Assembly: GCF_002210345.1 (NCBI RefSeq) | Contig: NZ_MWQI01000007.1 | Location: 1 to 64,000, forward strand | From: Fibrobacter sp. UWB4 | GTDB lineage: Bacteria > Fibrobacterota > Fibrobacteria > Fibrobacterales > Fibrobacteraceae | Direction of reading: 5' to 3' | DNA: 64,000 nucleotides | In this document: positions 19,101 through 28,350 of the stretch, in pieces | Position numbering within the stretch: the stretch's first letter is position 1 | Layout: each line of letters opens with the position of its first letter | Made by a program: the position numbers and the translations under genes | Notes under the pieces: model-generated | Seen by the model: only the letters and a program-made list of their open reading frames with translations | Told to the model about the DNA's origin: nothing | The model's database searches: none

Positions 19101-19910
19101 ATGAAAAAGATTTTTGAGAGCTGTGTTTTGATGATTTCTATTCTTGCCGCTGGAGCTTCGGCCAAAGGACTTTATTTGGAAGGTTCTTTGGGCATCGCCA
19201 AGGCGGATTACGTGGAACAGGAACGCCCTCGCAGGTTGCAACAGGCCGATGACCATGTTGGAGAATGCCTCGACATTGAGGGTTGCAAGGATACGGGACC
19301 TAGCGGGGATTATGCTCCGCGGGATAGGGTGGAATACGTGGGCTATGGCCCAGTGCTGGATTTGAAAGTGGGGTATGGCTGGGAAAAACTGGCTGTATTT
19401 GGTGTTATTCAGGGAGCGTACACCGAAGGTTTCCATGTATTTGATTGTTATGTAATGAGTAAACCCGTGGAATACAATGGCGACCATGAAGGTTATGCGT
19501 TCCACAATCATAGAGTGGAGTATGAAGACTATCTTCGCTATAGTGAGCTTCATTCCTTTTCAACGCGATTGTTCTTTGGGGCCGGATTTACGGTATTTCC
19601 CTTTGCAAAAAAAGAATCGCCCTTGACGGGTTTCCATGCCGGCGCATCATTCGGTTTTTCTATTATCGAGACGCAGGTAGAAGAGGAAAAGACTGGTGTT
19701 GCAGACAGGAATCATGGTGCTATTGAGATAACATCTGCCCCAAATTACAGCCTCACTTTTGATGTGGGACATACTTGGTCTGTTAACGAAAAATGGAATA
19801 TGGGTGTTGCTTTGACCGCGGCGTTTGAAAATCCTGTTGAATTTGAAAAGGAATACAGCATGTTCAACCTTCATACAATTTGGGTGGGGTTGCGGTTTGC
19901 CAGGAAGTAG
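19101..19910 (+). CDS. Exported beta-rich protein of unknown function
   Basis: 269 residues with signal peptide MKKIFESCVLMISILAAGASA. The mature protein has alternating aromatic strands (LYLEGSLGIAKADY, VLDLKVGYGWEKLAVFGVIQGAY, FHAGASFGFSIIETQ) and ends YSMFNLHTIWVGLRFARK, a typical outer-membrane barrel ending. It contains a Cys pair (GECLDIEGCKD). It is not obviously homologous to the paralogues on either side. CAAGGA lies 9 bases before the ATG, and a TATATT at about 19080 could be a -10. An outer-membrane location is inference. Confidence 0.75.
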   Translation: MKKIFESCVLMISILAAGASAKGLYLEGSLGIAKADYVEQERPRRLQQADDHVGECLDIEGCKDTGPSGDYAPRDRVEYVGYGPVLDLKVGYGWEKLAVFGVIQGAYTEGFHVFDCYVMSKPVEYNGDHEGYAFHNHRVEYEDYLRYSELHSFSTRLFFGAGFTVFPFAKKESPLTGFHAGASFGFSIIETQVEEEKTGVADRNHGAIEITSAPNYSLTFDVGHTWSVNEKWNMGVALTAAFENPVEFEKEYSMFNLHTIWVGLRFARK

Positions 19911-19979
19911 TTTTAACGCTAAGCGAATGATCTAAATAGTATAATCCTATTGTTGGCTTAAAATGAAGGAACTTTGTCC

Positions 19980-20636
19980 GTGAAGCTTTCTAAAAGAATG
20001 AATTTGTTTGCGCTATTCTGCTTTTTCGTGCTCACGGTACATGCTTTTGCGCAGCCTGCCGAAGTAAACGAGCCCATTTTGCAGGAATACTGTTATAATT
20101 GCAATGTCTATGATGTGAAACCTTATACACCGTACGGATTTACGGTAGAGGCTGCTTACGCAGGACCATCAGTATTGAGCATACATCTTTTGGGGTACAG
20201 GAATTTTTATATAAAGCATAAAGTCCTTGTTGGCGTGCCTTGGGTTGCTGCGGATATCGATTTTGACGGGGGAAAGGTTTCTGACGAAGGTATATTGGCT
20301 GCAATCCTTTTTTTTAGCAGTTTTGAGCATAATGGCAATTTTTTAATTTGGCTGGATTATTTATTGTTCGGTAACACCTACTACCCTTTGACTGGAGATG
20401 ATGGGATTGGGTTGTTCGAAACGCATCATATTGTAGATTACCTAATTTATGATTTGAGTAATGATAAACCTTGGGAATTTGGTTGGTCACAGGCTGCGGG
20501 CTTTAGGTTTGTTTATGCGAAGGGCGATAGGGATGGTACATATTATCTTGACTTAGGGGCCAATGTTCGATGGACCAATAGGTCTTTCCGCTTCGGTGTA
20601 TTTGTGCAATGGGGCATGACGGGAACACATACGTAA
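19980..20636 (+). CDS. Exported protein, tandem paralogue family, copy 2
   Basis: Start taken at GTG 19980, 9 bases after GAAGGA; a TTG at 19974 is too close to the ribosome-binding site. 218 residues, signal peptide VKLSKRMNLFALFCFFVLTVHAFAQ with a lysine-rich n-region. It keeps the family blocks YGFTVEAAYAGPSVL, IGLFETHHIVDYL, WEFGWSQAAGFRFVYA and FRFGVFVQWGMTGTH. The QDSL/VVDTNKVE N-terminal segment of the other two copies is missing and replaced by a short YCYNCNVYDVKPY stretch with two cysteines. Function unknown. Confidence 0.78.
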   Translation: MKLSKRMNLFALFCFFVLTVHAFAQPAEVNEPILQEYCYNCNVYDVKPYTPYGFTVEAAYAGPSVLSIHLLGYRNFYIKHKVLVGVPWVAADIDFDGGKVSDEGILAAILFFSSFEHNGNFLIWLDYLLFGNTYYPLTGDDGIGLFETHHIVDYLIYDLSNDKPWEFGWSQAAGFRFVYAKGDRDGTYYLDLGANVRWTNRSFRFGVFVQWGMTGTHT

Positions 20637-20658
20637 TTTTTTTTGAGTTATTGTTGTT

Positions 20659-21417
20659 TTGAAGTTGAGTTTTATTCGATTTTTTCTTTGCTGTGTTTTG
20701 ATTTTTGCGACTCAAGCGTTGGCTCAGGAACCTGCTCTGGATTTGCAGGATTCTTTGCGCGTTGATTCACTACATGTTGACTCTCTTTCGAAAATTTCGT
20801 TGACTGCTGATATTGATGCGAACAATGTAGTTGATACGAATAAAGTTGAAAGTGTTGATGCGGGGATATCTCAAAATTTAGATTCTGTAGATGTAATTAA
20901 TCCTTATTATCCATCGGGGTTTACAATTGAGGCTGCTTATGCGGGACCGACTATATTGCAACTTAGATTGTTTGGAGGAAGAGAAAATCCTCATGAGCTG
21001 TTTAAAAATAAATGGATTAGTTTTGGTTTTGCTGTTGGATATCTTGATATAGATTTTCAACGAGGCTTTATTTCAGATGATTGTTTGTTCATGCTCTTAA
21101 TATCTTTAATGGGACGTACGGAGACGTTTGAATCTTTTTGGGTTGTATTGGCATCTGTTGTAAATGGTAATACGTATTTGTCATTAACGGAAAATGCTAG
21201 AATAGGATTGTTTGAAACGCATCATTTTGTGGATTACTTATTTAGTGGTTTAAGTTCGTCGTATGGTTGGGAATTTGGCTGGTCGCAAGCAATGGGAGTA
21301 AGGTTTGTATTGTCAAAAAGTTCTTACCTTGATTTAGGAGGCCATGTTGAAATTACGAACCAACGCTTTCTTTTTGGAGCGTTCGTACAGTTAGGAATTT
21401 TCGGCGGTCATAAGTAA
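20659..21417 (+). CDS. Exported protein, tandem paralogue family, copy 3
   Basis: 252 residues, start at TTG 20659 (MKLSFIRFFLCCVLIFATQALAQ), the only start that keeps the whole signal peptide. It is very similar to copy 1: an N-terminal QDSL..DSLSKISL segment, VVDTNKVES, SGFTIEAAYAGPT, IGLFETHHFVDYLFS, WEFGWSQAMGVRFV and the same terminal LGIFGGHK. The final 24 bases and stop match copy 1, which suggests recent duplication or gene conversion. It follows copy 2 by 22 bases. Function unknown. Confidence 0.78.
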   Translation: MKLSFIRFFLCCVLIFATQALAQEPALDLQDSLRVDSLHVDSLSKISLTADIDANNVVDTNKVESVDAGISQNLDSVDVINPYYPSGFTIEAAYAGPTILQLRLFGGRENPHELFKNKWISFGFAVGYLDIDFQRGFISDDCLFMLLISLMGRTETFESFWVVLASVVNGNTYLSLTENARIGLFETHHFVDYLFSGLSSSYGWEFGWSQAMGVRFVLSKSSYLDLGGHVEITNQRFLFGAFVQLGIFGGHK

Positions 21418-21420
21418 AAA

Positions 21421-21471
21421 TCACTGGATCCTTCCTCTGTCTCCTTACAGGATCCAGAGTCAGGATGACGA
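21421..21471. repeat. REP-like palindromic element, GTCATCCTGA class
   Basis: CACTGGATCCTTCC on the left and CAGGATGACG on the right. Reverse-complemented it gives CGTCATCCTGA and, further on, GGAAGGATCCAGTG, matching the elements at 41910 and 47729 and the arms at 45311. An internal GGATCC-centred inverted repeat can fold. Confidence 0.65.
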
Positions 21472-21483
21472 AGAAGCGTTAAC

Positions 21484-21532
21484 TGATGACTAACAACTAA
21501 TGACCAATGACTAATCGCTAACAACTAAATCT
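21484..21532. repeat. Heptanucleotide tandem repeat
   Basis: Seven successive heptads of the form YAAYRAC: TGATGAC, TAACAAC, TAATGAC, CAATGAC, TAATCGC, TAACAAC, TAAATCT. The same family occurs at 32866, 36359 and 40183. It lies between the exported paralogue and enolase and codes for nothing apparent. The rest of the 21,418-21,624 gap holds the REP-like element and a TATATTT likely to be the enolase -10 at about 21579. Confidence 0.75.
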
Positions 21533-21624
21533 TCACATTTTTTCTTCTTACTGTCTACTACCTACTTCCTACTTTTTTATATTTAGAACACAAAAAATTT
21601 TCACTTTAACAGAAGGTTAATAAA

Positions 21625-23040
21625 ATGGCTAAAATCGCTAAAGTTTGGGCTCGTCAGATTTTGGATTCCCGTGGCAATCCGTCTCTCGAAGTCGATGTCA
21701 CTCTTGACAACGGTATCGTTGGTCACGCAGCTGTTCCGAGTGGCGCATCCACCGGTGAACGCGAAGCTTGCGAACTCCGCGACGGCGACAAGAAGACCTA
21801 TCTCGGCAAGGGCACTCTCACTGCCGTGAAGAACGTCAACACCAAGATCGCTAAGAAGATCGTTGGCATGGATCCGTCCAAGCAGACTGAAGTTGATGAC
21901 GCTATGATCGAACTCGACGGCAACCGCATGCTCAAGAACACGCTCGGTGCAAACGCTATCCTCGGCGTTTCCATGGCTGTTTGCGTTGCTGCTGCTAAGG
22001 ATGCTGGCCTTCCGCTTTACCAGTACATTGCTAAGCTCCATGGCACTGAAAAGCTCACCCTCCCGTGCCCGATGTGCAACGTGATCAACGGTGGTGCTCA
22101 CTCTTCCGCTCCGATCGACTTCCAGGAATTCATGATCGCTCCGGTTGGCGCTAAGACTTTCTCCAAGGGTCTCCAGATGGTGACCGAAATCTTCCACGCT
22201 CTTAAGGCTGTCCTCAAGAAGGGTGGTTTCGACACGACCGTCGGTGACGAAGGTGGCTTTGCTCCGGGCGTTGCTATCAAGCCGGCTAAGAACAAGTTCG
22301 GTTACGAAATCAAGGACGTGATGACCCTCGAAAAGGCTCTCGCTGCTTTGAAGACCGCTACTGAAAACGCTGGTTACGTTTTCGGCAAGGACATCAAGAT
22401 CGCTCTTGACGTTGCTTCTTCCGAATTCTGCGACAAGGATACTGAAAAGGAAGGCTCCAAGGCTGTTACCTACACCTTCAAGAAGAGCACCAAGAAGACC
22501 CTCAAGTCTGCTGACATGGTCAAGCTCTATGAAAAGCTCATCGACAAGTACTCCATCTTCTCCATTGAAGACGGTCTCGATGAAGCTGACTGGGCAGGTT
22601 GGAAGGTTCTTACCGACAAGCTCGGTGGCAAGATCAACCTCGTGGGTGACGACCTGTTCGTTACGAACCCGACCATCTTCGACGAAGGCATCAAGGCTGG
22701 CATCGCTAACGCTATCCTTATCAAGGTGAACCAGGTCGGTTCTGTTTCTGAAACCCTCGCTGCTATCAAGCGCGCTCAGGTTGAAGGCTATGCTCCGATC
22801 GTTTCTCACCGTTCTGGCGAAACCGAAGACACCTTCATTGCTGACCTCGCCGTCGGTACTGCCGCTGGCCAGATCAAGACTGGTTCCCTCTCTCGTACGG
22901 ACCGCGTCTGCAAGTACAACCGCCTCCTCCGCATCGAAGAAGAACTCGGCAAGGCTGCTGTCTACGCTGGCGATCCGCGCAAGGGTGCCAAGGCTCCGGC
23001 TAAGAAAGCTCCGTGCAAGAAGGGCTGCAAGAAGGCCTAA
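21625..23040 (+). CDS. eno: Enolase
   Basis: 471-residue phosphopyruvate hydratase, converting 2-phosphoglycerate to phosphoenolpyruvate in glycolysis. N-terminal [18 protein letters not shown], the catalytic loop [17 protein letters not shown] around the general acid, the magnesium ligands in [11 protein letters not shown] and GDDLFVTNP, the catalytic lysine region LIKVNQVGS and [18 protein letters not shown] are all present. It is about 40 residues longer than most enolases. Part of this is a lysine-rich [15 protein letters not shown] insertion near residue 290, and part a C-terminal tail [19 protein letters not shown] with two cysteines. AGAAGGTTAATAAA precedes the ATG. Codon use is strongly biased, as expected for high expression. 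Confidence 0.96.
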   Translation: MAKIAKVWARQILDSRGNPSLEVDVTLDNGIVGHAAVPSGASTGEREACELRDGDKKTYLGKGTLTAVKNVNTKIAKKIVGMDPSKQTEVDDAMIELDGNRMLKNTLGANAILGVSMAVCVAAAKDAGLPLYQYIAKLHGTEKLTLPCPMCNVINGGAHSSAPIDFQEFMIAPVGAKTFSKGLQMVTEIFHALKAVLKKGGFDTTVGDEGGFAPGVAIKPAKNKFGYEIKDVMTLEKALAALKTATENAGYVFGKDIKIALDVASSEFCDKDTEKEGSKAVTYTFKKSTKKTLKSADMVKLYEKLIDKYSIFSIEDGLDEADWAGWKVLTDKLGGKINLVGDDLFVTNPTIFDEGIKAGIANAILIKVNQVGSVSETLAAIKRAQVEGYAPIVSHRSGETEDTFIADLAVGTAAGQIKTGSLSRTDRVCKYNRLLRIEEELGKAAVYAGDPRKGAKAPAKKAPCKKGCKKA

Positions 23041-23093
23041 TCAGGCGAGAGTCGCGACTGCGACAGTTGCTTTAGAACAAAGTATCTAGAAAG

Positions 23094-23122
23094 AGCCTCG
23101 GCTAAAAGCCGGGGCTTTTTTG
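23094..23122 (+). terminator. Terminator after enolase
   Basis: AGCCTCGGC (23094-23102) pairs with GCCGGGGCT (23108-23116), loop TAAAA, then TTTTTTGCTTTT. Strong Rho-independent terminator 53 bases after the enolase stop. Confidence 0.9.
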
Positions 23123-23149
23123 CTTTTGGTAATTTTCTTGCCCTAAAAC

Positions 23150-23178
23150 TTGAAACGTGGATAGATTCTAACTATATT
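23150..23178 (+). promoter_or_regulatory. Promoter of the PRPP synthetase gene
   Basis: TTGAAA at 23150-23155, 17-base spacer, TATATT at 23173-23178. It lies between the enolase terminator and the gene start at 23221 and is the clearest sigma-70-type promoter in the window. Confidence 0.65.
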
Positions 23179-23220
23179 TGGGAATAACACAAAATAACCC
23201 CCTAAATCAAGGCTAGGAAA

Positions 23221-24387
23221 ATGTCAGATCGTTTTATCGTGACCGGCAACTTTACCGATGATCCTTTTGCCATCGACATGGCGCAGTACATCGGTCTCCG
23301 TGAAGATATCTCCGACGTAGTCTCCCTGAAGACTTTCGCCAACTCCGAATTCTGCCCCCGCTACATGCTGGACATGGATGACCTGGAACATATCGGCAAG
23401 CGTCTGGAAGGCAAGATTGTCTTGATTTGCTCTGTCTCTAACCATGAACGCAGCCGCAACGACTATGCGATGCGTAACTTCATCTTGGCCCGCGCCGCCA
23501 AGGACAACGGTGCAGAACAGGTCGTCCTGGTTGAACCGGACCTCTTCTACAGCGCCCAGGATCGCGGCCCGCACCGCATCGGTGAACTCGAAAAGGACCG
23601 CCCGGACATCGACCTCAAGAAATTCGACGGCCAGGCATTCACGAGCCTCCTTTACGCCCAGCTTTTGAAGACTGCTGGTGTCGATGCCGTTGTCACCTGC
23701 CACAACCACAGCATCAAGGTTCAGAATCTCTTCAACGAAATTTTCGAAGGCAACTTCCACAACTTGATCCCGACGGACGTTTACGCCCACTACATCAAGA
23801 ACAGCAACTTTGTGCAGACCGGCAAGGACGGCAACAACCTCGTGATTGTCTCCCCGGACAAGGGCGCACGTCCGTTCATGAACGCCGTGTTCGACGCTCT
23901 CCAGCTCCCGGAATGCAAGCGAGTCGTGATGGACAAGGTCCGTACTGGCGAACGCGAAATCAGCATGACCTTCAACCCGGAACTCTCCGACATCAGCATC
24001 GAAGAAATCGAAGGCAAGGACGTGATCGTGTTCGATGACATGGTCCGTACCGGTACGACAATCGTTCAGTGCTGCGAACACATCAAGAAGGGCAACCCCA
24101 ACCGCGTGTGCTTTGGCGTGACGCACTTCCACACCAGTGCCGAAGCCCGCGAAAAGCTCAACAGCCCGGCTATCGACGAAATCCTCACGACCTCCACGCT
24201 TCCGGATATCATGAACCGTGACTGCCAGGGCCGCCTCCGCAAGAAACTCACTGTGCTCAAGCTCGGCAAGTGGATTGCTCGCCACGTGATGCAGATGTAC
24301 GGCATGGACGATGGCCGTTTCGAGAAGGACTTCTACAAGATCGATATGTCCTCCAAGAACCCGCGTTGGCCGCCTGCATTCTTCTAG
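23221..24387 (+). CDS. Divergent ribose-phosphate pyrophosphokinase family protein
   Basis: 388 residues. Two phosphoribosyltransferase-type folds: the N-terminal one holds FYSAQDRGPHR (compare FGYARQDRR of classical PRPP synthetase), and the C-terminal one holds the PRPP-binding loop VIVFDDMVRTGTT and VSPDKGARP. The classical DLHAxQIQGFF segment is replaced by CHNHSIKVQNLF. It is some 70 residues longer than the usual 310-320, with extra sequence at the C-terminus (LGKWIARHVMQMYGMDD onward). It probably makes PRPP from ribose 5-phosphate and ATP for nucleotide and amino acid synthesis, but the altered motifs leave room for a related activity. Confidence 0.85.
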   Translation: MSDRFIVTGNFTDDPFAIDMAQYIGLREDISDVVSLKTFANSEFCPRYMLDMDDLEHIGKRLEGKIVLICSVSNHERSRNDYAMRNFILARAAKDNGAEQVVLVEPDLFYSAQDRGPHRIGELEKDRPDIDLKKFDGQAFTSLLYAQLLKTAGVDAVVTCHNHSIKVQNLFNEIFEGNFHNLIPTDVYAHYIKNSNFVQTGKDGNNLVIVSPDKGARPFMNAVFDALQLPECKRVVMDKVRTGEREISMTFNPELSDISIEEIEGKDVIVFDDMVRTGTTIVQCCEHIKKGNPNRVCFGVTHFHTSAEAREKLNSPAIDEILTTSTLPDIMNRDCQGRLRKKLTVLKLGKWIARHVMQMYGMDDGRFEKDFYKIDMSSKNPRWPPAFF

Positions 24388-24407
24388 TAGAATCTGTATA
24401 TGGAAAC

Positions 24408-24444
24408 AAAATCCGGATGTCGAAAGATGTCCGGATTTTTTTAC
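24408..24444 (+). terminator. Terminator after the PRPP synthetase gene
   Basis: ATCCGGA (24411-24417) pairs with TCCGGAT (24430-24436) over a loop that itself contains a TCGAAAGA mini-stem; a run of seven T follows. Confidence 0.88.
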
Positions 24445-24502
24445 TTTTTTAGCTTTTTTCAGGAAAAGTGTTGTTTAACTTGACATAAATTTTTTCGTTG
24501 AT

Positions 24503-24530
24503 TTGAAATTTTAATAATAAAACGTATTAT
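24503..24530 (+). promoter_or_regulatory. Promoter of the hybrid kinase pair
   Basis: TTGAAA at 24503-24508, 16-base spacer, TATTAT at 24525-24530, 30 bases ahead of the first kinase start. The surrounding 24,445-24,560 region is very AT-rich; a TTGACA at 24480 could be an alternative -35 but has no -10 at the right distance. Confidence 0.5.
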
Positions 24531-24560
24531 TTTTATAAGATAGGATATGGGACCTTATTT

Positions 24561-27500
24561 ATGGCTGATGAAAACACGAAAACTTTGACGACCGATAATC
24601 TTGATTGTTTTGGCATTGGGCTGTGGGCTGTCGAAATAGACGAAGGATGCGCTCCGCGGATGACGGCAAACCAGACCATGCTTAAATTGCTTGGTCTTGG
24701 GGATGGTGTACCTGAAGAGGACGTGTTTCATGCCTGGTTTGACAATATTGATCCCGATCATTTTGCTGAAGTCAAGTCGTATGTCGATAAGATGAGTGCT
24801 GGCGAGGCGCCTGAAATCCAGTATCCATGGCATGCTCCCGATGGTCGGGTCCGCTTTGTCCGCTGTGGAGGAACCCGCAATTATGGCTATAAGAAAGGGG
24901 TAAGGCTTGAGGGCTGGCATCGAGACATTACCGAGCTTGCGTTAATCCAGAAGACCGCCGAAGAAGAACTGCGCGACGAAATCAAGACGATGGATCTGGA
25001 TACCCGGCGTGAACGGTTCCAGAGCGCTCTCAACGAGAAGCTTTATGGAAAGGCGATTCTTGATAAGGCCTATAGCTATTTTAAGGTGAATCTTTCTGAA
25101 GGGAAAATTTCGCGCCCCTTTGTCCAGATTGTCGAAGGCGAGTCGCGGGATGTGAGCGGCTCTTTTGGTGAAGATTTTCCGTCGTATGATGCGGTTGTAG
25201 AAAAAATTGCAAACCAGCTTGTCGATAAGGAATACCGTAAGGCGTTTATCCAGCATCTTTCTGCAAAGGCGCTTATTGAACAGTTCCAGAAGGGCGATTC
25301 GATTCCTGAATATACATGCCGCTTTTATTCGCCGCACATAGGCTGGCATTACAGCCGCTTTGTCTGCTATGTCTCGAAGAACGAGATTCTGAACGAATAC
25401 CAGGCGATGATGGTGGCGTACAACGTCTCGGAGCAGCAGAAGCAGGATGCGACGATCCGAGACTGCATCGATGTGCTTTATTCCGAAAAGCGGTCTGAGG
25501 ATGCCATCGAGGAGCTGCTTTCGACGCTTGCCTCTTTTTATGATGCCGATAGGGCCTATATTCTGGAAAGTGATAAGGACAGGGCTTATCTCAGCATGAC
25601 GTATGAATGGTGCCGAAAGGGTGTAAGGCCCAATAAGGCAGGGCTTCAGCGTCTCCCGTTTGAACTTATCAATCCCTGGATCGAGTCTGTTGGCGATATG
25701 GATGCCGTTTATCTCGATTCGCAGAATGACGAGTCTGGAGTTTGGGACAGGCTTTATAAAACGCTGCCGGTTCTGGATGTCAGGAGCGTTGGAGTCTCGA
25801 CGATTGTATCCAGTGAACGGCGGTATGGCTTTGTCGTCATAGATAATCCGAAGGAATCGCAAAAGAATTTTGCCGTGCTGAAGCTGGTCGCTGGTTTTGC
25901 GGAAAACGAAATCAACCGCAGGAAGCGCATGGACGAAGATGCCGCCGTGACATCGCTTTTGGCGTCGGATTATTCGTGCATTTTCTATTGCGACCTGGAA
26001 TCGGACATCGTGACTCCGCATAAGCTGAACGCAAACATCCAGAAGAGGCTTTGCTGTTCTCTCAAGGAAATGACCTATAGCGAGGCGATAAACTTTATTA
26101 TCGGTAACATTGTCGCGGCGGAGAACAAGGACTTCGTCTTTAAAAAGCTTTCGATAAAGAACCTGAAGCCACTTCTCCAGAAAAAGGGGGTCACGAGTTT
26201 TGAGTTCTTGAATTTTGCCGACCACTTCTGTGAGTGCAAAGTCGTTGCCGTAAATAAAAAGCAGAAGGCTTTTGTGATCGGCTTTGCAGATAAGGATGAG
26301 CAAATCCGTACAGCGCGCATGCACCAGAAGAAGATCGAGCAGGATCTGGAAATTATCGATATCCTGGCATCGGAATACTCTTCAGTCTATTATATCGATC
26401 TTGAAAAGGATACCATTACCCCGTATTCGATGAATAAGGAATCGGAATCCCTGTTTGGCAGCCGTTTCCGTTCGGGACTTTCATATTCCAAGGCGTTCGA
26501 GGAATATGTGGATGGCGTTGTCTGGGAACGCGACCGCCAGATGATGCGCGAGGCTGGCGCGATTGAGAATATCCAGAAAAACCTTGTCCGGCAGAAGACG
26601 CTTATCACGACGTATCGCGGGAATGTGGGCGGCCGACCGCACTATTGCGAAATGAAGTTCGTGAAGGTCGGTGACGAGTTAGACAAACCGAAGGCTGTTG
26701 CACTTGGTTTTGCCGAAAAGGACGATCTTATTCTCAAGGATTTCGTGAACGACATCCTGTACGACGATTATGTGTCCATTTACTTTGTAAATGTCGAAGA
26801 CAATTCGTTCCGTACGATTAAATCCTCCAACGTGACGTGGGTTGAAAAGCGTCCGCTATACAGTACGTATTCTACTGAGATCAAGAAAATCAGCAACCTT
26901 GTCCAGGAAGAGTTTAAGCAGGATTGGCTCAAGCTGTCGAACCTGTTCTATGTGCAGAAGTTCTTGAAGGATAACGATCAGCGTGAACAGGAATTCAAGA
27001 TTGAAAGTGGGGAATGGCTGCGCGCGAAGTTTACGACCATTGAACGCAACGATGAAGGCGAAGTGGTTTCGTTTGTACTTTCGTTTATGCTCCTGAGTGA
27101 TGATCAGGTTGAAAAGCTTGAACTGGATGCGAAAATTGCCGAACAGAATGACCTGCTTGAAAAGCAGCAGGTGATGCTCCAGAAGGCGCTTTCAATGGCG
27201 CAGTCTTCGGACCGTGCAAAGACGACGTTCCTTTCTAATATGAGCCACGATATCCGTACGCCGATGAACGCAATTGTCGGCTTTACGGGACTTGCGATGG
27301 CCCATATCGATGAAAAGGAGGTTGTGCTGGATTACCTGCGCAAGCTTGGCCAGAGTTCAAATCATCTGCTTTCGCTCATCAATGATGTGCTGGATATGAG
27401 CCGTATCGAATCGGGCAAGATGATGCTTTCGGAAAAGGACGAGGACCTTGTCGAGATCGTGAATGCGCTTAGGGATATTGTCCAGGCGGATGTTGATGCA

Positions 27501-28343
27501 AAGAAGCTCGTGTTTGATGTGAAAATGAATGTTTCCGATTCAGGAATCGTCTGCGATCGTCTGCGCCTGAATCAGGTGCTCCTGAACGTGCTTTCTAATG
27601 CCGTTAAGTACACGCATGATGGCGGCTCCATCTTGCTGCAGGTCGATGAAAAGAAGTCGAAAAGGCTGGGGGCTGCTCAGTTTGAATTCCGTATACGCGA
27701 TAACGGCATGGGCATGAACGCGGAATTCCTGAAAATGATTTATGAACCGTTTACGCGAGCGAATTCCTCGACGGTGTGCGGGATCCAGGGAACCGGTCTT
27801 GGCATGTCCATCACAAAGAACATTGTGGAAATGATGGGCGGAAATATTGAAATCTTCAGCGAAGAGAACAAGGGGACAGAAGTTGTTCTCAATCTGGATT
27901 TCAAGTTGCACAACCGGGATTGCGCAGAGCTTGAAATGCCGGTAAAAGGTTTCAGTTTCAAGGGCAAGAAGGTCTTGCTTGTTGAAGACAACGAGATGAA
28001 TCGCCAGATCGCAAGCGACATTCTGGTTGATAACGGGTTTGAAGTTTTCACGGCAGAAAACGGAAAACAGGCTGTCGATCTTATGAAGGATTCTAAGCCG
28101 GGACAGTACGATCTTATATTGATGGATGTGCAGATGCCGATCATGGATGGCTTTGCGGCGACCCGAGCAATCCGTGTCCTTCCGGCGGGTTACCAGTCGC
28201 GTATTCCTATTGTTGCCATGACGGCGAATGCCTTTGAAGAAGACCGCAAGGCGGCACTTGATGCGGGAATGGACGAACACATTTCTAAACCGATAGACAT
28301 TGACAAAATGAAGTATATTTTGTCAAAATTCCTTAAAAAGTGA
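24561..28343 (+). CDS. Cytoplasmic hybrid sensor histidine kinase with receiver domain
   Basis: 1260 residues and no transmembrane helix. An N-terminal PAS-type domain ends in the PAC motif GWHRDITEL (about 114-122). A GAF-like domain follows at about 300-450, then further PAS-like repeats around 460-600, 600-740 and 745-870. The HisKA helix has the phospho-accepting H896 in FLSNMSHDIRTPMNAIVGF. The HATPase domain follows (RDNGMGM, GTGLGMSITKNIVEMMGG). A C-terminal receiver domain has phosphoacceptor D1189 in LILMDVQMPIMDG. No DNA-binding or enzymatic output domain is attached, so its partner must be elsewhere. The neighbouring kinase starts seven bases later. Confidence 0.92.
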   Translation: MADENTKTLTTDNLDCFGIGLWAVEIDEGCAPRMTANQTMLKLLGLGDGVPEEDVFHAWFDNIDPDHFAEVKSYVDKMSAGEAPEIQYPWHAPDGRVRFVRCGGTRNYGYKKGVRLEGWHRDITELALIQKTAEEELRDEIKTMDLDTRRERFQSALNEKLYGKAILDKAYSYFKVNLSEGKISRPFVQIVEGESRDVSGSFGEDFPSYDAVVEKIANQLVDKEYRKAFIQHLSAKALIEQFQKGDSIPEYTCRFYSPHIGWHYSRFVCYVSKNEILNEYQAMMVAYNVSEQQKQDATIRDCIDVLYSEKRSEDAIEELLSTLASFYDADRAYILESDKDRAYLSMTYEWCRKGVRPNKAGLQRLPFELINPWIESVGDMDAVYLDSQNDESGVWDRLYKTLPVLDVRSVGVSTIVSSERRYGFVVIDNPKESQKNFAVLKLVAGFAENEINRRKRMDEDAAVTSLLASDYSCIFYCDLESDIVTPHKLNANIQKRLCCSLKEMTYSEAINFIIGNIVAAENKDFVFKKLSIKNLKPLLQKKGVTSFEFLNFADHFCECKVVAVNKKQKAFVIGFADKDEQIRTARMHQKKIEQDLEIIDILASEYSSVYYIDLEKDTITPYSMNKESESLFGSRFRSGLSYSKAFEEYVDGVVWERDRQMMREAGAIENIQKNLVRQKTLITTYRGNVGGRPHYCEMKFVKVGDELDKPKAVALGFAEKDDLILKDFVNDILYDDYVSIYFVNVEDNSFRTIKSSNVTWVEKRPLYSTYSTEIKKISNLVQEEFKQDWLKLSNLFYVQKFLKDNDQREQEFKIESGEWLRAKFTTIERNDEGEVVSFVLSFMLLSDDQVEKLELDAKIAEQNDLLEKQQVMLQKALSMAQSSDRAKTTFLSNMSHDIRTPMNAIVGFTGLAMAHIDEKEVVLDYLRKLGQSSNHLLSLINDVLDMSRIESGKMMLSEKDEDLVEIVNALRDIVQADVDAKKLVFDVKMNVSDSGIVCDRLRLNQVLLNVLSNAVKYTHDGGSILLQVDEKKSKRLGAAQFEFRIRDNGMGMNAEFLKMIYEPFTRANSSTVCGIQGTGLGMSITKNIVEMMGGNIEIFSEENKGTEVVLNLDFKLHNRDCAELEMPVKGFSFKGKKVLLVEDNEMNRQIASDILVDNGFEVFTAENGKQAVDLMKDSKPGQYDLILMDVQMPIMDGFAATRAIRVLPAGYQSRIPIVAMTANAFEEDRKAALDAGMDEHISKPIDIDKMKYILSKFLKK

Positions 28344-28350
28344 TGACTGA

